NCBI GenBank assembly: GCA_910589415.1 | Contig: OU342639.1 | Coordinates: 9,494,268-9,558,267, forward strand | DNA length: 64,000 bases | Direction: 5' to 3' | From: Malachius bipustulatus | Taxonomy: Eukaryota > Arthropoda > Insecta > Coleoptera > Melyridae | Shown: positions 23,562 to 34,936 of the stretch, in pieces | Layout of the letters: each line of letters opens with the position of its first letter | How positions within the stretch are numbered: position 1 is the first letter of the stretch | Position numbers and translations under genes: made by a program | Notes under the pieces: model-generated | What the model was told of the DNA's origin: nothing | Seen by the model: the letters and a program-made list of their open reading frames with translations, nothing else | Database searches by the model: none

Positions 23562-26500
23562 TTTTCAGTTTTCTCGTCATTTCTCTAATGAGTATTTCTC
23601 ATTCCCATCAAGATGGAGCTCAGTATGCAGTAAGAGATTCAATTAATCATTTCGCTGTAGATCTATTAAAGGTAATTAATATATTATAAGCAACTACAAT
23701 AATTATTTAGTTAGCTATTCGCGTCACTTTGTAATATATGTCTTCGGAGCTTTTTTGAAGGTAAGTTTCCCTAAAGATGTTTTTTCTATTTAAAGCAAAA
23801 ACAACTTTTTACATTGAGTAGGGGCTAATATATTCCCACTTTGGGTATAACTTCTGTTACTCTGCTCCAATTCAACCCCCCCCCCCCCCCTTTTCAAAGT
23901 TTAAATTACCTACTTTGCATGTAATTTTTTTGGGAGAATACAGAGGCTGTCCTACCAATCTTTTGTACCCTCGACCGCCATCTTTGTTACCTTCGCAATC
24001 GAGACAGGATCGATGCAAATTAGGAGACATATCTGCTGCTCTACATTAATAAGGTGTCTTCACCCACCATAGCGCTCCAGTGGAGAAATTTATTCTACGA
24101 ATAGTCCCAGTCCTGTCATAATAAGATGGAGAAGAACGAGCTCTCTTGACTGGCGTCTGCATGGTGTCACCTCCAAAAACGTTTGCTCTGTGGGATTCAT
24201 ATAGAGGGTGGACAGCGCGTCAGATATAACGAAGCAAGGTGTTATTGCGCCCGCTCCAAGGAATAGAGACATATGGATGGGCGATCATATACAACAACTC
24301 GAGTTGCTGATCAGCAGCTTCCACCTTTTTACAACGCGAGAAAAAAATCTTTAGCGCTCTAGAGGCTCTATAGGAGGGTGAAAAAAAAACAATATCAAGG
24401 GACTTTGAGTCAATACCTTAATTGGGGCATGTGCCTAAACGTGACTAAACAGTATACTTTGTCTATTCTCTTCTTCTGAGTCGGTTGGGAGCGGGACAAG
24501 CCGCGGTGGGATGAGGGGCTAGTCTCTCGGCAACTTTACGCCAATGAGGCCACATATCTCTCTCTCACTCATAGAGAAGCCACCAGCGTCCTGCAAGGGG
24601 GTAGTAATCCAGGCCTTGTATGGATGTAAAAGGGAAGATGAGCTTTTCCGAGCATCGACTCGCGTGAGAAGCGCAAACATAATCTCCATACATTAGAATC
24701 GACCACATTTGCTCCTTGGTCGTTAGGAGTCCCTATATAGGAGTGGAAGATAGAGGGGGAGGGGGGTGTACATACAGGACTGGTATAGAATAAGGAGTGC
24801 CCCATTTGATGGAGAGGAGAGAGTACATATTGACCCCACTCCTCATATACAGTGTGACCCATTTGTTCTTGAAACACCCTGTAGAATCTTAATTTATGGT
24901 GCGATTTTAAAGAAATTTCTTTTAAATCATAGAGCTTGATAAACTATATTTTGGGAGCAAAAAGCGTCTCATTCCTACAAAATCCAAGGCCTACTAGATC
25001 AGTGTTTACTTGTAAAATCTCAAAAATTCATATTAGCGATTTTTTTAGAAAAAAACTGTGCACGCTGCTAGATTCACCAGCCCTCAAAACGGTACTGTAC
25101 TATATTTTATTAGAAATGTCAGAGTAATAGGGATCTTGCGGTTATATTAGAAATTCAAGAGCTTACCTCCCGCCGAACTTATCACAAATGTCAAAAAAAA
25201 ATCAAAGTCTTTAAGTGATTCTAATTAAGATGGTTCTTTTACATCTTGATCTTTATTCAAATAGTCTATTGATATTGATATTGATATTGAGGGTGTCAGA
25301 TGCGCTGCGACCTATTACAGATCTATTGTACCCCCTTTTCTCTGCTTCTTTGGAGTATATTCCCTTCATTGAAGCAGCCTCTCCAACTCCGCTTCCCTTA
25401 GGAATTTCAGGATTTGAAGGGGATCAAAGCCGGGCAAAGCCCCCCCGTTGAGCTGGTGTTGGCCCAGAACATCGTTTCTTCCACGTTCTAGTGCTTCGCA
25501 GTTCATCAATAGGTGACGAGGCGTCTCGTTTTCTTCCCTGCAGAGTCTGCAAACGCCATCTTTTTCTATACCAAGTTTCCTCAGGTGTTCATTGAGCTTG
25601 CAATGAGCTGTTAGGAATCCTGTTAGCATTCTGAGACTTCCTTTGTTGAGGGTCAGGAGTTTCCTTGACCTTTCTCGGTTAAAGTTCCCAAGGAGCTCCT
25701 TGGATTGTCTCAATCCTGAGAGGTTATTCCAATGGATTTCTCTCAGTTTTTCTTCTTCCTTCCGAAGTTCTGCCTTGAAGAACGTGTCTTCAAGGCTACA
25801 GAATGGTTCTGGTCCTATAAAGGGTGTCGATGCTCCTTTTCTTGCCAATGAGTGGGCACGTTCGTTTCCCTCAATCCCAGTGTGTCCTGGTATCAATTTG
25901 AGGTGAATTTTGTTCTCTCTGCCTAGTTTATTGAGTTTTTGTAGGCAGTTCCATGACATTTTTGAGCTGATGATAGGAGAGCTCAGCGTCTTTATGGCTG
26001 CTTGACTGTCTGTCAGTATTGCTATTTCCCTATTTTTATAGTTTCTGTCGAGGTTTACTTGGGCGCATACTTCTATTGCGTACAGTTCGGCTTGAAGTAT
26101 GCTTGGGGATGTTCCCATCGGCTCGGTTGGTGCCTGGCCCATATACTCCTGCCCCAGTTCCCTCGGTGGCCTTTGAGCCGTCTGTGTACCATCTTATTGT
26201 ACCTTCTTTGAAAGTGTGAATGGATGTGTTGCTCCATTCTTCTTTCGTAGACAGTTCCATGATGAAGTTTCTCTTGAAGCTGAATTTCTTGACAGTTTTG
26301 TCTTTTGGCATTATCAGGAGGTTTTTACAGATGTTCAGGGGTTGATTCCCCTCGGTCCGTAGTCCCCCCCTGATCCCCATTCTTGACATTCTGAGTTGAG
26401 CCTCTGCGGCACTTCTCTCAATCACTAAGTGCAGTGGTGTGAGATCTAGAATTACTTCCAACGTTGCTGTTGGGCATGTTCTCATTGCTCCTGTGATGCA

Positions 26501-29500
26501 GAGGCATGCAAGTCTCTGGATCTTTTCGAGTGTTTTCCTCGCTGTTATTAGCTTGGTCCTCTTGTACCAGACGACCGCTCCGTATGTAATGATGAGTCTC
26601 ACTAGCATGGTGTACATCCAGCGTAAAATGGATGGGTTGCAACCCCATGCATTCCCCGCCATTCTCCTGCACACCATGAGTACGGATGTGGCCTTACTTA
26701 CTGTTTCACTCAAGTGCTTGTTCCACATTAGCTTCTTATCCAGTGTTATTCCCAGATATTTTACTTCTTCCTTCCATTCTAACTCGACTCCATTTAAGTC
26801 GATGGTTTTGAGGTTTGGAAGCTTGTTTTTTCTTGTGAATGGTATCAGTGTAGTTTTTATAGGATTGATGTTGAGTCCTATTTCCTGGCACCATTTCAAG
26901 GTTATCTTTAACCCCCTCTGTACTATGTCGCAGAGTGTTCCTTCAAATTTTCCTCTGGCCATGATGACGATGTAGGCAATGCCGTTCTCGGTGAGTAGCC
27001 CGAGGAGCTCGTCTACTACCAGGCTGCATAGGAGGGGGGATAACACCCCTCCTTGTGGGCATCCTTTTGTTGTTTTCACCTGGATGGTGTCATCGCCCAC
27101 TTTGGTTCCAATTATTCTTGTGGACAGCATTTGTTGAATCCAATGGGATGTTGTGCTGTTTATGCGTTTTTTAGTTAGGGCTTTATTCTTGATAGCATCG
27201 CAAGAGGTGTTGTCGAATGCTTCTCCTATGTCCAGAAAGGCGCAAATGGCCGTTTTCTTGTACTCCAGAGTGTCCTGAATCTTTTCTGTCAGGTCATACA
27301 GGGCGGTCTCTGTCGATCTGCCCGCTCTGTATGCATGCTGGCTTGGGTGTAGTGGTCCCCTGTTCAGTGTTTCCATTCTGATGTGATTATCAATGATTTT
27401 CTCCATCGTCTTTAGTAAGAAGGAGGTAAGACAGATGGGTCTAAATGACTTCGGGAGAGAGGTGTCCTTTCTTCCTGCCTTAGGAATAAAGATGACTTGC
27501 GCCTTCCTCCAGGCTTGTGGTATATATCCCATAGCCAGGCTGCTTCTGAATATTCTTACCAGGTGTGGCATGAGATCCTCCAGTCCTCTTTGCAGAAGAG
27601 CCGGGAATATGCCATCCACCCCGGGTGATTTGAATGGTTGAAAGGTGCCAATTGCCCATTTCAGTCTTTCGGAGGTGCAGATGGTTTTCGCGATCTCCCA
27701 ATCTTCTTTCGTGGGTTTACAAGATTCGAACGAATCCTCGTTCCCTACTTTCAGTGCACTGCCTGGAAAGTGAGTTTCTAGCAGAAGTAGAGCTCTTTGC
27801 TCTTCATTTTCTGTGTAGTTCCCATCAGGTTTTCTGAGCGACATTGTTCCTTGTGCAATGCCTTTCGCTAAAGCTTTATGAAGTCTGGATGCTTCAGGTG
27901 TTGAGGTGATATCCCTGCAGAAGTCCCTGAAGCTCTTCCTTTTAGCTTTCCTGATTTCCTTATTGCAGGTTGTCAGTTCCGCCGTGTAGCCCTGCCAGTC
28001 TCCATCGCGCTTGGCTTTATTGAAAAGCCTTCGAACTTCTGCCCGGAGCTTGGATAGGTGTTCGTTCCACCACGGAGTTTTCCTACAAATTCTTTTCTCT
28101 CTAATGGGGCAGCTGGATTCGTATGAATATTTCAGCGCTCCGTTGAGAGATTCTAATGTTGCTTCTAATTCTAGATGGTTTTTGACTCTAGAATTGGTTT
28201 GTCTTATATTTTCTCTTAGGCTGGTGTGAAATGTGTCCCAGTCGGTGTTTCTTGGATTTCTAATGAGGGTGTTCTCTTGCCAGAGTCCCCTCATGTTGAA
28301 TTCTATTATTCTGTGATCAGAGAGTGAGGGTTCGTTAGATACCCTCCAGTCTCTGATCAGTTGACATATGCTCGGACTACCGATCGTTATGTCTATTACG
28401 TCTTGACTCCTTTTAGTTACAAAAGTGGGTGTGTTCCCCACATTCAGCACATCTAAATTGGATTCAAGTAAAAATTCAAGCAGTTGCTCACCTCTTTTGT
28501 TGGTATACTTGCTGCCCCAGCTGATGTTGTGTGCGTTGGCATCACTGCCGAGTAGGAGCGGTAGCCCATGCCCGTTGCAGTACTCGACTAGTTTCTGGAC
28601 TTCCTTAGGAGGTGCTGATGTTTTCTCATGGAAGTACCCCGATGCTACTATGATGCTACGGTGTGTGCCTCCGGTGATGTTGACCCGGATTGGCACAAGG
28701 TCCCGTGTCATGAATTCTGAAAGACATACATATTTAATGTTGTTTCTTATCAGGATGCAGGCCCTTGGGGTATCACTTCTGATATCCCAAATTGTCTTGC
28801 AATCCTTTCGTGGTAGGCCCCTTACCTGCCCCTTGTATGTCCAAGGTTCTTGTATAAGCACAACACCCAGGCATGACCTGTCGAACGCCCGAGCTATGAC
28901 GGCTGATACCCCCCTAGCATGATGGGCGTTGAACTGGGCCATGCTGGTGACATTTGCTGTGCTTATACTGGTCATTGTTCTTCTTGCGTGCGTTGGGGTG
29001 CTTGCCCCCTGTATGAGCATAGACTGTCCATAGGTTCCCGATGAATCCTCGGTGACATTACCTTGATCGGTTGATCTTACCATGGTTGATCCCACGAGTA
29101 GCAAGGGAAGGGTGTTCCACCTATGCAGAGCCCCGCATGCAAAGGTGAGAGGATTGATACAGTGGGGTGCCCCCTTGGTGCCCCAAGGTTGAATCCAGTA
29201 GGGGCTGGTCATCTATCCAGTCACGCATCCCATCAGCCTGGACCCCCGCCTTAGGATTTAGGTTTTTTTTTTGTGAGGTTGTCTCCTCTTGGTTCAGGCG
29301 ATTAAGCCCAGACCCCCGCATTTCTCTGTCCGCGAGACGTGTCCACGACAACAGATGATACGGTATATCAGATAGTCCACAGTCGGACATCTCTGGCGCC
29401 GTTATCCCTAGTGCAGACCTTTAGTCACGACACGACAACTAGGTTAGGGGAGGTGGTCCGCGGCAGGGCTTTAAGCTGCCAGTCTAGAATTTTACCTCCG

Positions 29501-31934
29501 ACGAGCTCTATCACCGCTGCTAACCCTACTCACTTACGCTCATTGTAAGGCCTTCCCCCTATCCGCCACCTGGGGACGCGCCCGATGGGTACTCAACCGC
29601 ACGGGTTCAAATAGTCTAATAAATATTTCATTTAATATTTCAGACCACCTCAGAAGAAGCAGGCGATTCCTTGAATTTGGCACTATCACCATATACAGTA
29701 TGGACTTTGCTGACGATTATATCCGAAGGAGCAAGAGGTAACACTTTGAAACAATTAGAAGATACGTTGCTGTTACCAACTGACAAAAATCTTCTGCAAA
29801 ATTCGCATAAAGAAATGGCTGTGAATTTATTGGTAAGAATTTAGTTTTTGTAGGTACCTACTATAGTTCTATCTCATTCGGTTTGAAATTTAAGGAGTCA
29901 ATCTTATTCCCCATTGTAGAATAATATCACATTAAAAAAGCAACATTTTGAAGGTGTAGGTTCCTATATACATAATAGTATACCTACTTATAATACATCA
30001 CAGCTTCTCAAACACAATTAACTAATTTATTACCCATTGTTTATCATATACATACATTATAATCTAAAAATCAATTAATTTTATATAGATACTTATGCAA
30101 TGTGGTCAGACTCAATTTCATACAATACCTATACCTACTTATTAACCTACCAACATAAAATTTTTAAGAGAGCATTTTAGACAAATAATTGTGTAGGTAA
30201 AGTCTAATAGAGATCTTTCAGTATTGATACTAATCAATATTTAATTATAAACTATTTTGTCATGTGTTATTACACATTACCTATGGAATTAGCGGCATCT
30301 TGCTTCTAATAAGAAATGTTAAAACAGTCTTTATTCTATCATTTCATTAATACATAAAGTGCAACGATATATTTCGATAGTTTGTCATTGATTTCTGTAA
30401 GGAGAGACTCTGATAGGTAGTAAGTCAATTCCTATAGCTATTATAAGCAAAAAAATGTTTTCATAATTATTATAATTTTAATTATATAAGGAAACAATGG
30501 GCCACACTCAACTATACAAACGTTCAGGTATCTAATTGACACCATGCACTATTGTTCTATTTTGTTAAGAGATTAACCGATGGTCAAGTGAAGAAAGCCA
30601 CTATAATTTAAAATTATCCTTATAGCTTGAAAAATACATTACCTACATAAAATTCATCCCCCTTCTTAACTTATTTTAAATTAATCTATTAATTTTTAAA
30701 TCTTTTAGAAAGCATCAGACGGTGTAACATTGGAAGTCGCTAATGGAATTTTTACAACCTCAGTGCACAAATTGAATCCAATATTCCAATTGACTGCTAA
30801 AAAATTCTACAACGTAGAAGTTCAACCGACAGACTTCAACAACCTCACAGAAGCTAAGCGACTGATCAACACTTATATCTCAAATGCGACTAAGAATAGA
30901 ATACAAAATCTCGTACACACAGGTATTTGCTTTCAAATAAATTTTATTCCTTTGCTAAATATTTTCTTATCCAATAGGTGATCTTTCTGGTGCTCAGATA
31001 TTTTTAACAAGCGCAATGCACTTCAAAGGACAGTGGTACATCCCGTTTAATAAAAGCGCAACCGCACCGCAATCATTTTATGATGAACAAGGTAACAGAA
31101 CCGGAGATGTGCAAATGATGTACCAGAGTGGGAGTTTTCCATATAAACGGATTGACGCGATTAAGTCTCATGTTGTGGAATTGCCTTATGGAAATGTAGG
31201 TGTAATTTTTCTGTTTAGCTGAAACAGTTGAGAACATTTTTTTTTTTAGAATGACAAAGCATCCATGATTATAGTTTTACCATACAGAGGTGAAACCCTT
31301 ATCAATGCTCTAAAATTGCTTACCAAAGTGTCAATCGCTGAAGTAATGCTACAATTGCAGCAGGCAGCTCAAAAATATGAAGAAGAAGAAACCATAGTTT
31401 ACTTGCCAAGATTTTCTTCATCCTCAGATTTAACCCTGAATGTAGTTCTCGATAAGGTTAGTGAGATTAAAGTAATAAAATCGAATGATTATTTTTTATT
31501 AATGTTACTAAAATGTGGGTGACCCTGTGGGTTAATTAATTGTATTACTGTTACTCATCTCTATAGATGAATTTAGAAATTAAATAATTTTCTTTTATTT
31601 TTAGATGGGAATAAAAGATGTTTTCAGTGAAAATAATGCAGACTTGCTGGGTATTTTCCCACATTACTTATATCTCAGCAGAGTTATTCATAAAGCCATA
31701 ATCGATGTAAATGAAGAAGGAACAGAAGCGTCTGCTGCAGCTGGTGAGTTTACCTGAATTTTATTAAACCAAAATTTTATTTTAATATTTTACATATTTC
31801 TAGGTGGATCGCTTTCGTATAAATCACCACCGCCAAAACTGATTTGTAATAAGCCTTTTGCATATTTCATTGTCGATAAACCCACTGGATGTGTAATATT
31901 TTCAGGGAAAATTACAAATCCAAATTTCCTCTGA
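23562..31934 (+). CDS. Secreted serpin (serine protease inhibitor), 7 exons
   Basis: Exons: 23562-23671, 29644-29832, 30709-30922, 30978-31195, 31250-31456, 31605-31743 and 31804-31934 (stop TGA at 31932). All introns are GT..AG and phases agree. Exon 1 has an alternative acceptor at 23569. Translation from the ATG at 23588 gives 393 aa, the normal serpin size. That Met sits inside the hydrophobic [14 protein letters not shown] stretch, so the true start, with a full signal peptide, is probably in an upstream exon. Serpin signatures are NHFAVDLLK, the helix region [35 protein letters not shown] plus MIIVLPYRG, the hinge [11 protein letters not shown] and the C-terminal ITNPNF. The protein should act extracellularly, trapping a serine protease by loop insertion. 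Antisense LINE 25269-29605 and a half MITE fill intron 1. The target protease cannot be named from sequence alone. Confidence 0.93.
23672..24849. other. Serpin intron 1, unique part
   Basis: Contains a poly-C run (about 23876-23890) and GC-richer sequence at 24000-24840. The minus-strand frames there have no recognised domain. No gene is called. Confidence 0.45.
24850..25165. mobile_element. Half copy of the CAGTGTGACCC foldback MITE
   Basis: Begins TA-CAGTGTGACCCATTTG and matches the left arm of the complete element at 36322-37203 for about 315 bp, diverging towards 25165. The second arm is absent. Confidence 0.75.
25256..25268. repeat. Target-site duplication, left copy (LINE 25269-29605)
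   Basis: TTCAAATAGTCTA, repeated exactly at 29606-29618. Confidence 0.88.
25269..29605 (-). mobile_element. Near full-length non-LTR retrotransposon, RNase H type (I group)
   Basis: A 4.3-kb minus-strand LINE in serpin intron 1, defined by an exact 13-bp duplication. Its 3' tail is a tandem of ATCAAT units (plus-strand TTGATA repeats at 25269-25289). ORF2 encodes endonuclease, RT and RNase H. A GC-rich leader of about 390 bp precedes ORF2 and has no gag-like ORF1 or zinc knuckles, so ORF1 was either never present or lost by 5' truncation. Two lesions, loss of the YADD box and a frameshift in RNase H, make it inactive. It lies antisense to the serpin and ends only 38 bp before exon 2. Confidence 0.9.
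25366..29212 (-). pseudogene. LINE ORF2: endonuclease, reverse transcriptase, RNase H (two lesions)
   Basis: The main frame (29212-26036, 1058 codons) begins its conserved part at about residue 85 with the exonuclease/endonuclease/phosphatase fold: [22 protein letters not shown] and [13 protein letters not shown] follows from about residue 460: [24 protein letters not shown] (Ile-Gly for Ile-Glu order) and [12 protein letters not shown]. Where a YADD box is expected the sequence reads [12 protein letters not shown], so both catalytic aspartates are deleted in frame. RNase H starts with RWYTDGSK near residue 1000. A frameshift at about 26130-26150 moves the rest ([40 protein letters not shown]) into the frame ending at 25366. 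Confidence 0.9.
29606..29618. repeat. Target-site duplication, right copy (LINE 25269-29605)
   Basis: Exact 13-bp match to 25256-25268, lying 26 bp before serpin exon 2. Confidence 0.88.
29833..30708. other. Serpin intron 2
   Basis: 876 bp of AT-rich intronic sequence. No element or gene was seen in it. Confidence 0.7.
31605..31934 (+). CDS. Serpin exons 6-7: hinge and reactive centre loop
   Basis: Exon 6 ends in [10 protein letters not shown] and exon 7 completes [11 protein letters not shown]. Counting from P15 Gly places P1 at Lys and P1' at Ser (SYK|SPPP). The small residues at P12-P8 are the pattern of inhibitory serpins that can insert the loop into sheet A. A Lys P1 predicts inhibition of trypsin-like proteases, such as the clip-domain proteases of insect haemolymph cascades. 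The exon border falls in the P7 Gly codon, the place where some insect serpins swap alternative last exons; only one such exon is visible here. AATAAA at 31995 follows. Confidence 0.88.
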
Positions 31935-31994
31935 CCTATATTTACGTAAATATTGTTAACATTCGTTCCTGACTAAACATATTGTTGTAATTTA

Positions 31995-32000
31995 AATAAA
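31995..32000 (+). terminator. Polyadenylation signal AATAAA of the serpin
   Basis: Two overlapping AATAAA hexamers begin 61 bp after the stop codon. Confidence 0.7.
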
Positions 32001-32546
32001 TAAGATTTTTGTTTAGTAACTTTTTTCCTGGTAATTTATATTTCCTCTGCAGATGAATCATTCTTTGGGGGTATATAGTATTTGATGATTACCAAGACAA
32101 GCCCTCAAAAAGTCCTGTTCTCAAAATATTCAACTCAGAAGATTGATTGTTGTCTCTCATGACAGTAAGTAACTAAGATCATTTTGCATTCAGCACTTAT
32201 TTGGTAAATATGGGCTCATCTAATTGCTTTGAAAATTATGTTGAATGGATCATTTGTCAAAATTGAAAAGCTGATAAATCCTTCGTCCGGACTGATGTGG
32301 TATTTTTGGCCGCAAGACAAGACGAGAACTAGCCCAAAAGACAACAAATAGACAAATTATTTGTCTCAGAATAAAACTTATTTTAAGGACAACTTACTTC
32401 GTTTTAAGACAAAAGGTCTTGATGAACCAATTCTCTAAATTGAGTAATAATGAAATTACAGGGTGTTAAACGTTCCAACAAGGGACCTAACATTTTTTTG
32501 TATAACTCCAAAACAGCTTAATTTTTTGATCTCGTTTTTATATTAG
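32001..32546. other. No gene recognised
   Basis: Intergenic AT-rich sequence between the serpin 3' end and the truncated LINE. It includes an ACAGGGTGTT motif at 32459 like the ends of local MITEs, with no partner found. Confidence 0.5.
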
Positions 32547-32822
32547 TTCGAAATCTTTTTGGTCTGTAACGAAGGCAGTCAGCCAGAACTTCACCAGATC
32601 AACGATTCCACCACTTACACGGACAGATGGGACTATCGCATCCACGGCTACTGAGAAGGCGAACTTGTTGGCGGGAGTCTTTTCTTCATACCCTTCCGTC
32701 GACTTTCATGGAAGAACTCCGCCAATGATCCCTTCCGTGGAGACCAAAATGTCAGACATTGTTTTCCGACAGCGGGTCATTAAGAGCATTATGTTAGCCT
32801 TAGACCCAAACAAAGTTAAAGT

Positions 32823-33259
32823 ATGGGATTATTTTTTGGGGACAGTCAACATTTGCAGTAGATGTGTTTAGGGTTCAGAAAAGGGCACTTAGGATTATGT
32901 GCAAAATGAAGACCTTGCAGACCTGCAGGGGTGTCTTCAAGAAAGAAAAATTATTGACACTTACTGGTATTTATGTTTATGGATGCATACTGTTTCTGGG
33001 GGGACATCTTCAGTATTTTCATGACTTTGTCCCAGATCACAAATATGGAACTAGATTCCCAGAACGTTACAATCTCCCTGTTCATAGGTTGACATCTACC
33101 GAAAAAGGACCTTTCTATGCCTGTATCAAGCTTTTTAACTGTTTGCCTGATGATATGAAGAAAATTAAAGTGTTTACTTCATTTAAAAAACGCCTATATG
33201 AGTATTTATGTAATATTGAGCCGTATTCTGTGGCTGAGTTTATGGCCTTTCGTGTGTAA
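32823..33259 (+). pseudogene. C-terminal fragment of a LINE reverse transcriptase
   Basis: About 145 codons open to TAA at 33257. VQKRALRIMCKMK matches the QKRAIR block that follows the RT thumb in CR1/jockey-group LINEs. No catalytic RT motif is present, because the insertion is 5'-truncated. Confidence 0.8.
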
Positions 33260-33342
33260 TAATATGTACTAAAATGCCTCATAATGTATAGGTTCTCTCG
33301 ACTTGTTTCAAATCTGTTATGTACAGTTATTTTGAAATAAAT

Positions 33343-33373
33343 GCATTATCTATCTATCTATCTATCTATCTAT
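33343..33373 (+). repeat. (TATC)n microsatellite, LINE 3' tail
   Basis: Seven or so TATC units immediately before the right-hand CAAAG. They are the terminal repeat of the nested LINE. Confidence 0.8.
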
Positions 33374-34936
33374 CAAAGCTTCTGGGCCCGATGACGTACC
33401 TGTTATCGTACTAAAAAAATGCGCCACTGAGCTGTCAGCTGTTTTCTGCCGACTTTTCAACTTGTCGTATAAAAAGGGAATATTTCCTTCTTGCTGGAAA
33501 TGTGCACGGATCCAACCTATTCCCAAGAAAGGCAAAAAGACTATACCAAGTAACTATCGACCAGTGGCACTGCTTTCAGTAATATCCAAGATTATGGAGA
33601 AAGCTATTAACCAACATCTTTTAAAATACTTGGAAGGAGCTAATATAATCAGCGACCGCCAATACGGATTCCGCAAACAGAGGTCAACTGGTGACCTCCT
33701 CACGTACGTCACCGAGCTGTGGAACGGCGCAATCGAGCACCATGGGGAGTCTCGAGGGGTTGCGCTTGATATTTCTAGAGCTTTCGACCGTGTTTGGCAT
33801 GATGGACTGTTGGCAAAACTGCAGGCCTATGGCATGCCCGAGAAATTCTGCTTGTGGCTTGCGAGTTATCTCGGAGATAGTTCATTACAGGTGGCAGTCG
33901 ATGGAGTTCTTTCTGAGACCTTTTCCATCAATGCCGGTGTGCCTCAGGGATCCATTTTATCTCCGACTCTCTTTCTAATATTTATAAACGACTTGCTTGA
34001 AACAACAAAAAATCCAATATACAGTTTTGCCGACGACAGTACCCTCATATCTTCTTATACGTTAGATGCGCGAACATCTGCCATCGACGCACAGACTCGC
34101 AGGGAGCAAGAAGTTGCCATACTTAACAATGACTTGTGAGACATTCTAACTTGGGGCGATAGAAACCAAGTCCAATTTAATGCTGGAAAAACCCAAGCAG
34201 CCATCTTCTCCAAAAAGACCAATGTTTTGGAGCCAGATATGATGATGGCGGGACACTCTCTTACCCCAGCGTCATCTCTTCGTTTACTTGGAGTGAGCCT
34301 CGGAACGAACATGTCTTGGCATGATCATGTTACAGGTCTGGCGAAGAGTGCTTCTCAAAAACTTGGAACACTCTTCCGCTCGAAGAAATTTTATACACCA
34401 CAACAGCTTCTCCTCTTATACAAGGCTCAAATCCGATCATCCTTGGAGTACTGCTCACATATTTGGAGCTCAGCTCCTAAACATACGCTGAGACTACTCG
34501 ACTCTATTCAGAAAAGAGCCATCCGCTTGATTGGGGACCCAGATTTGACAAAAAATTTAGACACTCTCGAACATCGAAGAAGAGTAGCTGACCTGAGTCT
34601 GTTTTACAGATATTTTAATGGAAGGTGTTCAAAAGACGTGGCCCGCTTGATCCCACCAAGAACAAGACCGGGCAGATATACACGTCGAGCCGCAGACGCT
34701 CATCCGTATCAGGTTCAATTCGTTACACCTCGTACCACCCTATTTCAGACTTCTTTTATGTACAGAGCCGCATCACTTTGGAATAGCATTCCAAAGGGCG
34801 TGTTTCCCGAAGTATACAACTTACAGAGATTCAAGGCCAACGTGAATCGATATCTCCGCTCATGCACCGCTCCCAGAGCGTCATAGGGATTTCCCTGCAG
34901 TGCATGTGCATTTTCCATTAAAAAAAAAAAAAAAAG

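Larger units (their letters stand above)
32816..33373 (+). mobile_element. Second LINE type, 3' end only, nested in copy 2
   Basis: Flanked by a 5-bp duplication CAAAG (32811-32815 and 33374-33378), whose removal restores the host LINE frame. It encodes the C-terminal end of an RT (YGIIFWGQSTFAVDVFRVQK from about 32823 to the stop at 33259) and ends with AAATAAATGCAT and a (TATC)n tail at 33343-33373. It is a CR1/L2-like LINE by its tail and C-terminus; the clade is not certain. Confidence 0.85.
32548..34886 (+). pseudogene. LINE reverse transcriptase, split by insertion and a stop
   Basis: The pre-insertion frame is the RT N-terminal extension. After the insertion come RT fingers (IPSNYRPVALLS, RQYGFRKQRSTGDLL), motif A (DISRAFDRVWHD), motif B (GVPQGSILSPTLF), the catalytic SFADDSTLI, thumb and C-terminal region. 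A TGA at 34137-34139 replaces the Gln codon of copy 1 (two base differences). Copy 1 in turn has a TAA where this copy keeps Gln, so the damage happened independently in each copy. Confidence 0.87.
32547..34936 (+). mobile_element. CR1/jockey-group LINE, 5'-truncated copy 2, interrupted
   Basis: The RT frame begins near 32548 (SKSFWSVTKAVSQNF, then IPPLTRTDGT and EKANLLAGVF) and stops at DPNK (32815). It resumes at KASGPDDVP (33376), because a second LINE is inserted between. It ends in poly(A) at 34920-34936. From 33667 it is nearly identical to copy 1 (19628-20896). Confidence 0.88.

Noticed and set aside
26439..28922. Long plus-strand frames (up to 178 codons) across 26439-28922
   Set aside because: Antisense shadows of the LINE ORF2; the RT and endonuclease motifs are on the minus strand.
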